The position numbers were made by a program, and so were the translations under genes. From Prorocentrum cordatum (lineage: Eukaryota > Sar > Dinophyceae > Prorocentrales > Prorocentraceae): a stretch of 30,000 nucleotides of DNA. The DNA lies in assembly GCA_963575745.1 (NCBI GenBank), contig CAUYUJ010003659.1, forward strand, positions 1 to 30,000, read 5' to 3'. Under the pieces are notes generated by a model. The model was not told the DNA's origin and searched no databases. It saw nothing but the letters and a program-made list of their open reading frames with translations. Of this stretch, positions 20,632-29,339 are shown one piece after another (the first letter of the stretch is position 1; each line of letters starts with the position of its first letter).

Positions 20632-20960
20632 ATTCCTTCTCCTCCTCCTCCTCCACCTCCCCCTCCTCTTCTTTACCCCTCGTTCGCCTCCTCGAGACCC
20701 CCCCTCATCTGCCGCTGCGTGGGCGGAGGCAAGACAAGCCATGGCCTCGTCAAGCTTCTCATTCACGCTGGTCATGTCCAGGCCCCTGGGCGGCCCCGGC
20801 ATTCAAGCGGGCGGGGGCGCCCTCCGATCGCACCATATCTCCAGATCGCCCTCCTCGCCTCCTCCCCCTTCTCCTCCTCCTCCCCCCCCCCCCTCCTCAC
20901 CCTCCTCCTCATCTGCCCTCATTCTCTTCTGCCCCTCGCCCCCACTTCGCCTGCTCGATC
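20632..20960. repeat. pyrimidine-rich (CCT)n tracts
   Basis: Repeated CTC/CCT words at 20636-20680 and 20850-20920, including a short C run. On the - strand these are purine-rich. They keep a long Ser/Pro/Leu frame open on the + strand, which I regard as an artefact. Confidence 0.75.
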
Positions 20961-21088
20961 GAGTTCGAACATGGGCCGGCTCGAACTCGAGATCGGACCG
21001 GTTGTCGCGATCAGTTGTCGATCACGTCATCGATCGACGGCGTCGTCTGAGTCGCTGTCTTTCCCTGCAGCGTCGCTGCCATAGCAAC

Positions 21089-22718
21089 CTTGACCGCGTT
21101 CAGTGCCTTGATGGAGGTCTCGACCCGGGCCTTGAAGGGCTTCATCCACGGGATCTCGCCCACCTCCCGCACTCCCGTCACAGGCGCGCCCGAAGGGCGA
21201 TCCGAAACACATCGGTCGATCGACGCCAGGTGAGGTGGAGATGCGAGGGGGGCCCTACCCCTGCCCCGCGTCGATGCCAGGGAGGAGGGCGTCGAGCCGC
21301 GTCGACTCGCCGAGCACCTTGCTGCACTCACCGCCCGGTGCCGCGGGCTGTGGCGCCACCTCGAGGCGCGGGTGGGCGGGGGGCTGATCGGTCGATCGTT
21401 CGATTGACCCCCGCGCAGCTTCGAGGCCGATCTCAAACCGAAGCGCGGGCGACACAGGACAGCGCGGTCCCAAGGGGGGCGGGGGGTGACTTATATATGG
21501 AACGCCTCGGGCCCCATGCCGTGGCCCTCGCCCTCGTCCGACGACTCATATCTCTCTTCGCGCGAGCTGCTGTCGCCGGGGGGCGGCGCCTTCCCTTCGA
21601 GACTCGACCGGCGCAAATAAAACAAACCATGACATCGATATCATCTCCGATGCATCGGCTGGATCTTGCATCGCTCGATGGATCGGCGGACTCAGGGCCC
21701 TGGGAACCTTGCCCTTCGAGCCCGAGGACTTCGTGCCACCACCAGCGCTGCGCTTATACGCAACGGGGGTGCACTTGCCCATCGGCGCGTTGCCCGCGGC
21801 GTTGGCGGCGGCCAGCTCCTGCCCATGCAGCAGTATATCCGCCCGAGCCCTGCAGCTCGATGCGTCGACACAGATATTCTTCAGTCTGGGGGTCAACCTC
21901 GGATCGATCGGAAACGTCGCGCTGGCTCTCGCGGGGCCAGGGGGGCGAGAGAAGGGGGGCCAAGTCGAGGGTGGGGCGAGGGCGGGAGAGGATGGGCCGA
22001 GGGAGGTGGGCCCCTCTCCCACCTCAGAGAAGAGGGCGGTCTGCAGGGGGCAAGCCTACACATTATAATGCGCGCCGCCACCTTCGCGCGCGCGCGAGGC
22101 ATCTTCCCGCAGTGCCTCTTCACCGCCAGCGCCCAAGCATAGCAGCTGCGATGGGTAGTTACAGCGCCACAGGCGAGCGCGGACGAGGCAAGTGCACGAG
22201 CGACAATTGCATTGCATAGCTGGGCCATCGCATTGATGTCTTGACCCTTTCCCCATGTCTCCGTCTTCCGGCCTGCCCCCGCCAATGATCCCCCCTCCTC
22301 CTCCCCCTCCCCCCCCTCCCCCTCCGCCTCCTCCTCTTAAAGAACGGCGCTCCCCGTTTCCCAAACTCCGCGTTCTCGAGCGAGGGCGCCCACCCTCGCA
22401 GCGTCAGCAAGGCGTCAAAGGACTTCCAATTCTCCAGCTCGCCCTTGGCGGTGGACTTCCTCTCGCGCTCGGCCTTCTCGGAAACCGCCCAGTCGAAGTT
22501 GCCTTCTTGCCATAGGCGCATATAAATGCATGTGTATATATATACATATATATATGGGCGTGTGCATGTATATGTATGCGCTTGCAGTGTTATACATAGA
22601 TACCACGCCCCACACGTCTAGTCTGTTCAGGCGAGTGCGTTTGTGTGTCAAATTTACAAATATGGCTATATATACCTAAACATACACGCGCGTGTACATC
22701 GACATACACATATACCAG

Positions 22719-22753
<35 letters not shown>

Positions 22754-23185
22754 GAGCGGCCGCGGCTGTGCGTCGGGGGGGGGGGATAGATTTACACGGG
22801 TCGCGCCGTACTTCTTGAACTTTGCGATCCACTCGGCGCCCCTGCCCTTGGAGTGGTTACCGCACTCTTCCTTGACATCCTGCTTGGCCTTGGCCATGGC
22901 CGCCCTCGAAAAAGAAAAGACCTAGGGGGGGGGCGACGAGGAAGCGGATTAGAGGAATATGGGGCTCGTCGATGGGCCCTGGGCGAATGGGCTCGGAGCG
23001 CGCCAGGGTGGCCGTGAATTCTGGACACGTGCACAATTACACATGTTCCTGCCGCGGGCCGTCCTGAAGCGTTGCATCAAGTTTTCGCGCTCAGCGTTGG
23101 CCTTGCGTTTCTGAGCCCTCTCCCGCTTCAGAGTCTCGGGGTCGGCCTTATGTTTCTTGGCGCCATGCTTGCCCTTCGGCGGCAT
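21089..23185 (-). CDS. unknown multi-exon gene, 5' group of exons
   Basis: Six exons join with compatible phases into 603 bp (201 codons): 23185-23049, 22904-22798, 22502-22394, 22145-22082, 21818-21708 and 21163-21089. The start ATG at 23185 opens a Lys-rich segment (MPPKGKHGAKKHKADPETLK, then RERAQKRKANAERENLMQRF). Next come KQDVKEECGNHSKGRGAEW, NFDWAVSEKAERERKSTAKG, YAWALAVKRHCGKM, ELAAANAAGNAPMGKCTPVA and GEIPWMKPFKARVETSIKAL. Donors are GT except the first, which would be GA after AG, a form reported in dinoflagellates. Most acceptors are AG followed by G. Codons end mostly in G or C. The basic N-terminus could be nuclear-targeting or nucleic-acid binding; this is inference. No known domain is recognised. 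It probably continues into the exon group at 20377-19186. Confidence 0.5.
22298..22336. repeat. short (CCT)/(C)n pyrimidine tract
   Basis: CCTCCTCC and CCCCCTCCCC words for about 40 bp. It falls in the proposed intron 22393-22146 of the - strand gene. Confidence 0.75.
22520..22715. repeat. TATG/CATA-type simple repeat
   Basis: TGTATATATATACATA at 22530-22555, more TGTATATG near 22566-22576, and CATACAC words at 22660-22715. The block is imperfect and partly interrupted (22580-22655). It lies in the proposed intron 22797-22503. Confidence 0.75.
22719..22751. repeat. poly(C) run of 33
   Basis: Thirty-three consecutive C residues. It lies in the same proposed intron as the TATG-type repeat just before it and is followed by a shorter G run at 22776-22785. 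Confidence 0.95.
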
Positions 23186-23879
23186 TGCGTCGCCTCCCGA
23201 TATCCATCGGGCCTATAGATAGAGCTCTCTGATCCACGGAATAAAATGGGCTGCGCACCCGAACGACCTGCGGCAAACACGGGGATGGGGTCGAGAGATT
23301 TCCAATGCCTCCACAAGAAGCGCGGTCGGGAGAGGGCCAGCAATTCACCGCGCAGCAATATCCAGATCAGCGTTGTGACATGCGTGCACGCGTGCGCGCG
23401 CGTGCGCGCGCGCGTGCGCGTGTCTACACGTACATATCGCACACACATAGATATCGTTACAGACATGCATAGATATCGCACGCGTGCGCGCTGCCTTACA
23501 CATGCGCATGGTGTGTATATATATATATATATATGTGCATACAGGCATACATATATCATATACATGTGTAAATATGCAACACGCACATCACACATGCGCA
23601 GACGCAATAGGGCGCGAGGTCGGCGCGCGGTTCTCGCCTCGCGCGGTTGCGCGCGTGGACGCGCGCGCGCGTGCGCCGCGCCCCCTTTTTTCCTTGTGCG
23701 CAATATCCAGATCGGGTGCGAGACCCCCTTTCGCCTGCAAGCCTCGTCGCCAGGCGGAATTCCAAGGCGCGCGCCCCCGCCGATCGGCGCGGGCAGCGCA
23801 AGCGCCGCGCCCCGTCGGGCACGGCGCGTCGTCGCCCCCCCAAACGACGGGGCTGCGCGCCCCTTGGGGCGCGGGCGAA
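23186..23879. other. region upstream of the multi-exon gene, simple repeats
   Basis: Contains alternating CG/TG tracts (23381-23420), a (TA)n-like run (23515-23534), CATA words (23540-23575) and CG-rich sequence. The word CAATATCCAGATC occurs twice, near 23356 and 23701. No coding frame is convincing. Promoter elements were not recognisable. Confidence 0.5.
23381..23420. repeat. alternating CG/TG tract
   Basis: A 40-bp run of GCGCGTGCGC words, strictly alternating purine and pyrimidine over most of its length. Such tracts favour left-handed DNA. Confidence 0.8.
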
Positions 23880-24378
23880 AACTGTAACATTACAGAACAT
23901 TACGGAACATTACGGGAACATTGCGGGAACATTAGAACATCACGGAACATTACGGAACAACACGGGAACACCATGGGAACATTACGGGAACATTACGGGA
24001 ACATTAGAACATTACGGAACATTACGGATCATTACGGGAACATGACGGGAACATTAGAACATTGCGGAACATTACGGAACATTACGGGAACAGTACGGGA
24101 ACATTAGAACACTACGGAACATTACGGAACATTACGGGAACATTACGGGAACATTACGGTAAATTTGGAACATCACGGAACATTACGGAACAGCACGGGA
24201 ACCGCATGGGAACATCAGAACATTACGGAACATGGAACATTGCGGAACATGACGGAACACTACGGGGACATTACGGAAACATGGGAACATTACAAAACAT
24301 TACGGAACATTACTGGAACATTACGGGCACATTAGAACACTACGGAACATTACAGAACACTATGGGAACAGTACGGCA
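23880..24378. repeat. 10/11-bp minisatellite with 50-bp higher-order unit
   Basis: About 500 bp built from CATTACGGAA (10 bp), CATTACGGGAA (11 bp) and a shortened CATTAGAA (8 bp). In the best part these follow in the order 8-10-10-11-11, giving an exact 50-bp period: CATTAGAA starts at 24002, 24052 and 24102. Outside that core the order drifts. The + strand reads an open Asn/Ile/Thr/Glu/His-rich frame because no stop is in the unit; unit lengths are not multiples of three, so this is not a conserved peptide repeat. Confidence 0.95.
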
Positions 24379-24432
24379 ACGTTATCACGGGGCGCACGTC
24401 CGCGGCGCCCAAAGCCCGCCGGCGGCCCCCCC

Positions 24433-24620
24433 GATGGGCCCCTGGGCCAGACCGATCGGCCCACGCCACGCACCCGCGGGCCCCGACGGGGCCCGCGCGG
24501 GGCCCAGCTGGGCCCCCGAGGGTTCCGATGGGCCCCTGGGCCGGACCGATCGGCCCACGCCATGCACCCGCGGGCCCCGACGGGGCCCGCGCCGGGCCCA
24601 GCTGGGCCCCCGAGGGTTCC
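24433..24620. repeat. 94-bp GC-rich tandem duplication
   Basis: 24433-24526 and 24527-24620 are copies with about four differences, each starting GATGGGCCCCTGGGCC. A third partial start (GATGGGGCTCC) follows at 24621. The copies are full of GGGCCC palindromes and the paired words GGGCCCCGACGGGGCCC, so each copy can fold back on itself. The GGGCCC-rich composition continues to about 24830. Confidence 0.92.
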
Positions 24621-24985
24621 GATGGGGCTCCGGAGGCCAGCGCGGACCCGCCCCGATCAAATCGAACGGGCCTGGCGCGGCCCGTCGCGCCTCGATCAAC
24701 CAGTCGGGCCACTTGGGGTCCGACGAGGCCCTATATAGGCCCGCGACACTGGACCCGCGGGGCCCTCGGTTGGGGGCCCCGAGGGCCCCCGAGGGCATGG
24801 GGCCCTTGGCGGGCCCCCCGACAGACCCGAGGGTAGGCGCTCTTGTTCGGCGTGGCCATAGAAGTCATGTCCGCGGCCGAGTACGGATGCAACGTTGGCG
24901 AGCTGCAAGAAGCCCAGGTGCACCTGTGCGGCGGGTCTGTCTCTTTGCCGCATGCGCCGTGCACTCGCGCGCGCGCCTTGATCCA
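24621..24985. other. GGGCCC-rich and flanking sequence, no gene
   Basis: Continues with GGGCCCTCGG and GGGGCCCC words to about 24830 and then changes to unremarkable sequence. Open frames are Gly/Pro/Arg-rich. A short stretch at 24843-24955 reads FGVAIEVMSAAEYG on the + strand, but I cannot support it as an exon. Confidence 0.45.
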
Positions 24986-25260
24986 TGCGCACATATACAT
25001 ACACACGTACGCACGCACATACAAACACATACACATACATACATCTGCATATACATATACATATACATACATACAAACATACATACATACATACGTATAT
25101 ACATGCCTACACACATACAGACATACATACATGCATGCATACATACATACATACACACATACATGCAAACTTGTACATACATACATCATATATACACATG
25201 CGCGAATGTCCTCTGATGCATACACAAACACGTGTACATACACAATATGTACATTCTACA
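24985..25260. repeat. (CATA)n tetranucleotide repeat
   Basis: CATACATA units with CA and TATA variants for about 270 bp; the longest such block in the window. Poly Tyr/Ile/His frames across it are artefacts. Confidence 0.93.
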
Positions 25261-25279
25261 TGGGCCCCGCAGCGCCCCC

Positions 25280-25293
25280 GCCCCCCCCCCCCC

Positions 25294-25388
<95 letters not shown>
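25280..25388. repeat. poly(C) run followed by (CA)n microsatellite
   Basis: A C run of about 15 (25280-25294) passes into about 47 CA dinucleotides, with two CG-containing interruptions at 25319-25328, up to 25388. C-rich sequence follows. Confidence 0.95.
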
Positions 25389-25390
<2 letters not shown>

Positions 25391-25780
25391 CCCGCCCCCA
25401 CCGCCCCGCCCGCCCCCCGGTCGATTGGACGGGGCGGGCGACAACGACAAGGCACCGACGACGAACGCCGACGCGGTCGTCGAAGGCGACGGCGACGACG
25501 ATGCGACTCGATGCCCACAGGCAGGGGGTGGGAACGCATGCGCTTGGCGGGGGCGCCGCGCCTTGTTGCGGGGGGTGGGCGGGCGATCCCATTCGCGAGG
25601 CTCGCGCAATTCACGCGCGGATCAAGCGGGGGTGGGCGGGGTTGCTGGGCGGCCCCACGCGCGCGCATTGGGGGTGGGGGGCGGGCGGGGGGCGTGCAAC
25701 CCAGGATTGCGAGCAGCCCTTCCCGTGCACAACATGACATGCGTTTATCCAGATACGCACTTGGAAACATCATGATATGA
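25389..25780. other. GC-rich stretch without a recognisable gene
   Basis: Contains CGACGACG words (25440-25505) and G-rich blocks (25560-25700). Frames on both strands are Arg/Ala/Gly-rich. No motif is visible. Confidence 0.5.
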
Positions 25781-26027
25781 TAATGCACGTGGGCACACCA
25801 CCCATTTTTGCCACCGCGCATTTAAACGCAAAACAGCCCATGCATGCATCCCGCTCTATGTGCATATCTATATATATATATAAATATATGAGCACGTGTG
25901 CGCACAGGCAGTGCAAACCACGTCTAATTGCACGCGGGTCCGCGCCTCCCCTGTGGCGCGAGAGATGACGCCGCGACCTTCCAAGGTGATGTACGCTCCC
26001 TCTTGGCATCGCAACTGCCAGTCGATG

Positions 26028-26054
26028 CCCCCCCCCCCCCCCCCCCCCCCCCCC
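26028..26054. repeat. poly(C) run of 27
   Basis: Twenty-seven consecutive C residues. The sequence right after it, CCTTTCGCCTGCAGCCTCG (26062-26080), also occurs with one extra base near 23728-23747, so this edge may belong to a dispersed repeat. Confidence 0.93.
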
Positions 26055-26406
26055 ATGCAACCCCTTTCGCCTGCAGCCTCGAGGGCCAGATCGCAGCGTT
26101 GGAAGGGGCCCCGCGCGGTCGATCTGGCAAGGCCACGGCGAGCAGCCAGCTGATGAGACGGCGCCAGCATACGAAGCTCACGGACATGAGTTGCGAGCAA
26201 GATCCACATTCATTCTACAGCTCCGCACATCGGTCGACCCACCAGCAACCCCTCAACAACACACGCGCATGTGCACATCTGCAGCCAACTCACGAGAGTA
26301 CTTGCAAGTCACCTCATGTGTCCTCCTTCACCCGTCCTACTCCTCCTCCTCCTCCTCCCTATCGCTTTTCCTCCTGCTGACCTCGTTGCTCCTCCTCGCC
26401 TCCGCA

Positions 26407-26460
26407 TCGGTCGCCCGTCGGCCAACGAATCTCTCGGTCGCCCGTCGGCCAGCGAATCTC
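26407..26460. repeat. 27-bp tandem duplication
   Basis: Two adjacent copies of a 27-bp unit starting TCGGTCGCCCGTCGGCC (26407-26433 and 26434-26460) differ at one base. It follows a short (CCT)n run at 26339-26360. Confidence 0.9.
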
Positions 26461-26654
26461 GATCGACACATCGCGTCCTGTTGCTGGGTGCCAGCGCGCC
26501 TCGAGAGATCTTGATCTCTCGACTTCCCACAAGAAAGAATGCCACGAACCCTTCCCCTGTCGAAGGGCTCGCGGGCGTCGATGCGCGCGGCCGCGCCAAC
26601 TCACCTGGGCAGCAGGGGTACCCAGCGCGTAGAGTCCGCCCCGAGTCGATGCGT

Positions 26655-26870
26655 GTACATATATAGCGCTTGCAATCACTATGTACGTACATGCATATAT
26701 GCATGCATGTATATGTATATATGTATAGAAATACATGTGTACATATGCATACATAGATGCTTGTACATACATAGCTACTGCAAGCATTATGTGTAGATGC
26801 ACATCTAACTCCGCAGGCGTGCGCACGCACACATCCATTGATAGCGGTACTTCTATATATACACACCCAC
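26655..26870. repeat. TATG/CATA-type simple repeat
   Basis: TATATGTATGCATG and ACATACATAG words in clusters at 26655-26770 and 26850-26868. GCAATCACTATGTACG (26670) and GCAAGCATTATGTGTA (26780) suggest an internal diverged duplication of about 110 bp. Confidence 0.75.
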
Positions 26871-26924
26871 CCCTCAGCTCCCCCGCCCATCCACGACGCC
26901 GCATCCTTATGATGCCCGATGGGT

Positions 26925-27485
26925 GTTCCATCATCGTCGCCATCATCGTCAAACCGTCAGCATCGTCATTATCAGCATCAACATCACCATCACCATCACC
27001 ATCACCATCGCCGCCGTCATCACATGATCACCGCCGTCGTCAACTTCATTATCGCCATCATCGTCATCAGCATCATCGTGTTCACCATTGTCATCATGAC
27101 CACCATCGTCGTCATCATCAGCAGCAGAAGCTGCACTATCATCATCATGATAAGCATCACCATCATCATCACCGTCGTTATTACATTCCGTCGCCGTCAT
27201 CCGCATCATCGTCATTGCCATCACAAATACCATCATCAACATCACCACCGTAAGCTTCGCCGTCACCATCATACTTGTCAGCATCGTCATCACCATCGTT
27301 GCCATCACCATTAACATCGCCATCGCCATCGCCATCGCCGTCACCACCATCATCAGCATCAACGCCATCATCACCACCATCATCGACACACTTACCATAT
27401 TCATCATCATCAGCAGTATCATCATGATGGTCATCACCATGACCATCACCATCAGCACCCTCAGCATCATCAACATCGTCACTAC
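26925..27485. repeat. imperfect (ATC)n triplet microsatellite, about 560 bp
   Basis: Continuous CATCATCAC, CGTCATC and CACCATCACC triplets with transitions. It is the larger relative of the block at 6719-6957. Frames read Met/Thr/Leu or Asp-rich repeats on the - strand and His/Ser/Ile on the + strand; none is supported as a gene. It ends about 60 bp before the stop codon of the - strand gene at 27546. Confidence 0.95.
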
Positions 27486-27545
27486 ATCACCTCACTCCCG
27501 CCATGGCATGATCATCCAACCTTCAGCCCGAGTTGCCAAGTCGAA

Positions 27546-28895
27546 CTACGACTTCATGTCGGCGAACAACTGGCACTTGATCGCCTTGGTCTTGTCTTTA
27601 TCGATCGTATTCTCCTTGACGATCTGCTTGAAGATGCCCCTGATGAGCTGGTTGCTGAGCTCGCGGCGGTCGGCCTTCTTCACCGGCACCTCCGACCAGG
27701 CCCTGTCGCCGACCTGCGCGCGCTGCAGCCACTTGGGAGCGTCGGACGCTCGCTGGTACGCCAACGTGCTGTAGCCCTCGCCGTCGCGGCGCACGTACTT
27801 GACCTGGGCCATCTCGCCGCCGCCCTCCGTCTGGAAGCACGCGCGCACGGGATCCTCATCCTCGATGTGCGCGACCACCTCCTCCTCGGCTGCAACTCCC
27901 TCGGCTGCGCCCCCCTCGGCCCCGCCCCCCCCCTCCCCCTCCTCCTCCCCCTCCTCCTCCTCATCCTCGGCCTCAGCGGCCCCCTCCCCGCCCTCCTCTG
28001 CGCCCTCTGCGCCCTCTGCGCCCGCGCCCTCCTCTGCGCAGTCTGCGCCGTCGCCCTCCTCCTTGGCGTTCTTGGCGGGCGCGGCGGCCGCCGGCCTCTC
28101 GACGGCTGGCCTCTTGGCGACGGGCGCCCTGGCGACGGGCACCTTCTTGGCGACGGGCACCTTCTTGGCGACGGGCACCTTCTTCGCGGCGACGGGCACC
28201 TCCTTCTTGGCGACGGGCGCCCCCTTGGCGACGGGCACCTCCTTGGCGACTGGCACCTCCTTCTTGCCGACGGGCACCTCCTTCTTGGCGTCGGGCACCT
28301 CCTTCTTGGCGTCGGGGGCCCCCTGCTCCTTAGCGACGGGCACCTCCTTCTTATCCTTCTTCCCCAGGCCCACAGGGATCGCCACCAGTTCATCGTGGCC
28401 CTGCGCCTCGGCACCCTCAACCTTCACCAGCTTCTTCTTCTTGGTGGACGGATGTTTCTTCTTCTCCTTTTTGGGCCGCTTGCGCATCGCGATGTCCTTG
28501 ATCGCCCTCAAGAACGGGGCGCGGCCATTCGGGCTCGACGCTGCGCACGGGGCCCCCCATGCGCCGTCGGCCTGGGCGTTCGTGTTCGAGATCTGGGCGC
28601 CATCCCCAATGGCCGCGTCGATCTGCTGGGCGTCATCCTCGAGCGCCGCGTCGATCTGCTGCGCGTCATCCTCGAGCGCCGCGTCGATCTGCCAGGCGTC
28701 ATCCTCGATGGCCGCGTCGACCCGGGCGCCATCCTCGAGGGCCGCGTCGGCGTCGATCTGGGTGTAATCCTCGAGGGCCGCGTCGACGATCTGGGTGCCA
28801 TCCTCGAGAGCCGCGTCGACGATCTTGGTGCCATCCTCGGCCGCGTCGACGATCTGGGTGCCATCCTCGAGGGCCGCGACAATCTGGGCACCATC
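27546..28895 (-). CDS. repetitive charged protein of unknown function (main exon)
   Basis: One frame stays open for 449 codons to a TAG at 27546, with G/C in most third positions. From the start: (1) about nine acidic 11-residue repeats of the type LEDGTQIVDAA (28895-28600); (2) a short unique stretch with FLRAIKDIAM; (3) a Lys-rich block RKRPKKEKKKHPSTKKKK, a possible nuclear signal; (4) about a dozen heptad-like KKEVPVA repeats (28360-28130); (5) a Glu/Ala/Gly-rich acidic tract (28060-27880); (6) a non-repetitive C-terminal part of about 110 residues with MAQVKYVRRDGEGYSTLAY, APKWLQRAQVGDRAWSEVPV and RELSNQLIRGIFKQIVKENT. I do not recognise the family. The first in-frame ATG is at 28487, but the repeat frame continues upstream without ATG up to an AG at 28897-28896, so the exon probably begins by splicing at 28895. 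Alternating basic and acidic low-complexity with a compact end suggests a chromatin- or RNA-associated protein; this is inference. Confidence 0.65.
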   Translation of the reverse strand, partial: DGAQIVAALEDGTQIVDAAEDGTKIVDAALEDGTQIVDAALEDYTQIDADAALEDGARVDAAIEDDAWQIDAALEDDAQQIDAALEDDAQQIDAAIGDGAQISNTNAQADGAWGAPCAASSPNGRAPFLRAIKDIAMRKRPKKEKKKHPSTKKKKLVKVEGAEAQGHDELVAIPVGLGKKDKKEVPVAKEQGAPDAKKEVPDAKKEVPVGKKEVPVAKEVPVAKGAPVAKKEVPVAAKKVPVAKKVPVAKKVPVARAPVAKRPAVERPAAAAPAKNAKEEGDGADCAEEGAGAEGAEGAEEGGEGAAEAEDEEEEGEEEGEGGGGAEGGAAEGVAAEEEVVAHIEDEDPVRACFQTEGGGEMAQVKYVRRDGEGYSTLAYQRASDAPKWLQRAQVGDRAWSEVPVKKADRRELSNQLIRGIFKQIVKENTIDKDKTKAIKCQLFADMKS

Positions 28896-29026
28896 CTAGA
28901 CGGGGCTCGAGCGATCAACCCTTCGAGCGATGGGGCCACCCATCATCCGAAGGGATGGCCACTCGATCGGGGCCTCGCATTGCGGGGGACAGGGGGGTCG
29001 CGAGGGAGGAGCGCGATCCTAATGAT

Positions 29027-29043
29027 CCACGCCCCCCCCCCCC
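29027..29043. repeat. short poly(C) run
   Basis: CACGC followed by about a dozen C residues within the proposed 208-bp intron. The word GAGTGGCC occurs on the - strand on both sides of it. Confidence 0.6.
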
Positions 29044-29103
29044 GCCTCTCCCCTCCGATCTCTGAGGGCCACTCGGCCCCCGCCCACGTGACCCCTTGCA
29101 ATC

Positions 29104-29271
29104 CTCGATCATCTTCTGGCCGACTGCATCGTCTTCAGGCAACTCCAGGGACTGGCAGAGGTGCTCGCCAAGCATACTGTCGCCAACACTCTCGACTTGG
29201 TCGGCCCCTGCAGGATCAGCCCCAGGGCCCCGGGGCACCCCGGAAGATGCGAAATCCAATGCGCAGTGCAT
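29104..29271 (-). CDS. possible first exon of the repetitive charged protein
   Basis: From ATG at 29271 the frame reads MHCALDFASSGVPRGPGADP, VESVGDSMLGEHLCQSLELP and EDDAVGQKMIE, a protein-like stretch with G/C-ending codons. The frame then meets GATTGCAAG. If spliced at 29104 to 28895 it continues in phase into the first acidic repeat (MIE then DGAQIV), with a 208-bp intron. The sequence AGGAT occurs at both intron edges (29105-29101 and 28897-28893), so the exact junction is ambiguous, with GA-AG or neighbouring boundaries. No canonical GT donor is at that place. An additional upstream exon, or spliced-leader addition, is possible. Confidence 0.35.
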
Positions 29272-29339
29272 GAGCACACATATTCATAAACTACACGTTG
29301 GATTCCGCAGGTGTTGTTGACATTGAGAACATACACGTG

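Noticed and set aside
21011-21088. Extension of the exon at 21163 to a TGA at 21011 (AMAATLQGKTATQTTPSIDD)
   Set aside because: Possible alternative gene end; I preferred the AAG-GT donor at 21089 because coding-like exons continue downstream, but cDNA could favour the extension.
20438-22219. 593-codon + strand frame, one of the longest in the window
   Set aside because: Ser/Pro/Arg/Leu-rich, crosses CCT tracts, and is antisense to several - strand exons that have better codon use and splice-phase agreement.
23880-24378. CRISPR-like array
   Set aside because: Units are contiguous without unique spacers, and the context is eukaryotic.
24062-25216. 384-codon + strand frame
   Set aside because: Runs through the 50-bp minisatellite, the GGGCCC duplication and the CATA repeat, three unrelated repeats; no unique domain.
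25294-25388. Thr/His-rich or Val/Cys-rich protein from the CA repeat
   Set aside because: Simple-sequence artefact on both strands.
26925-27485. Met/Thr- or His-rich protein from the ATC block
   Set aside because: Triplet microsatellite; all frames lack stops for the same reason.
27867-29273. 468-codon + strand frame with LGDGHLLGDGHLL-type repeats
   Set aside because: Antisense reading of the KKEVPVA repeat and acidic repeats of the - strand gene; the - strand frame has a normal-composition C-terminus and this one does not.
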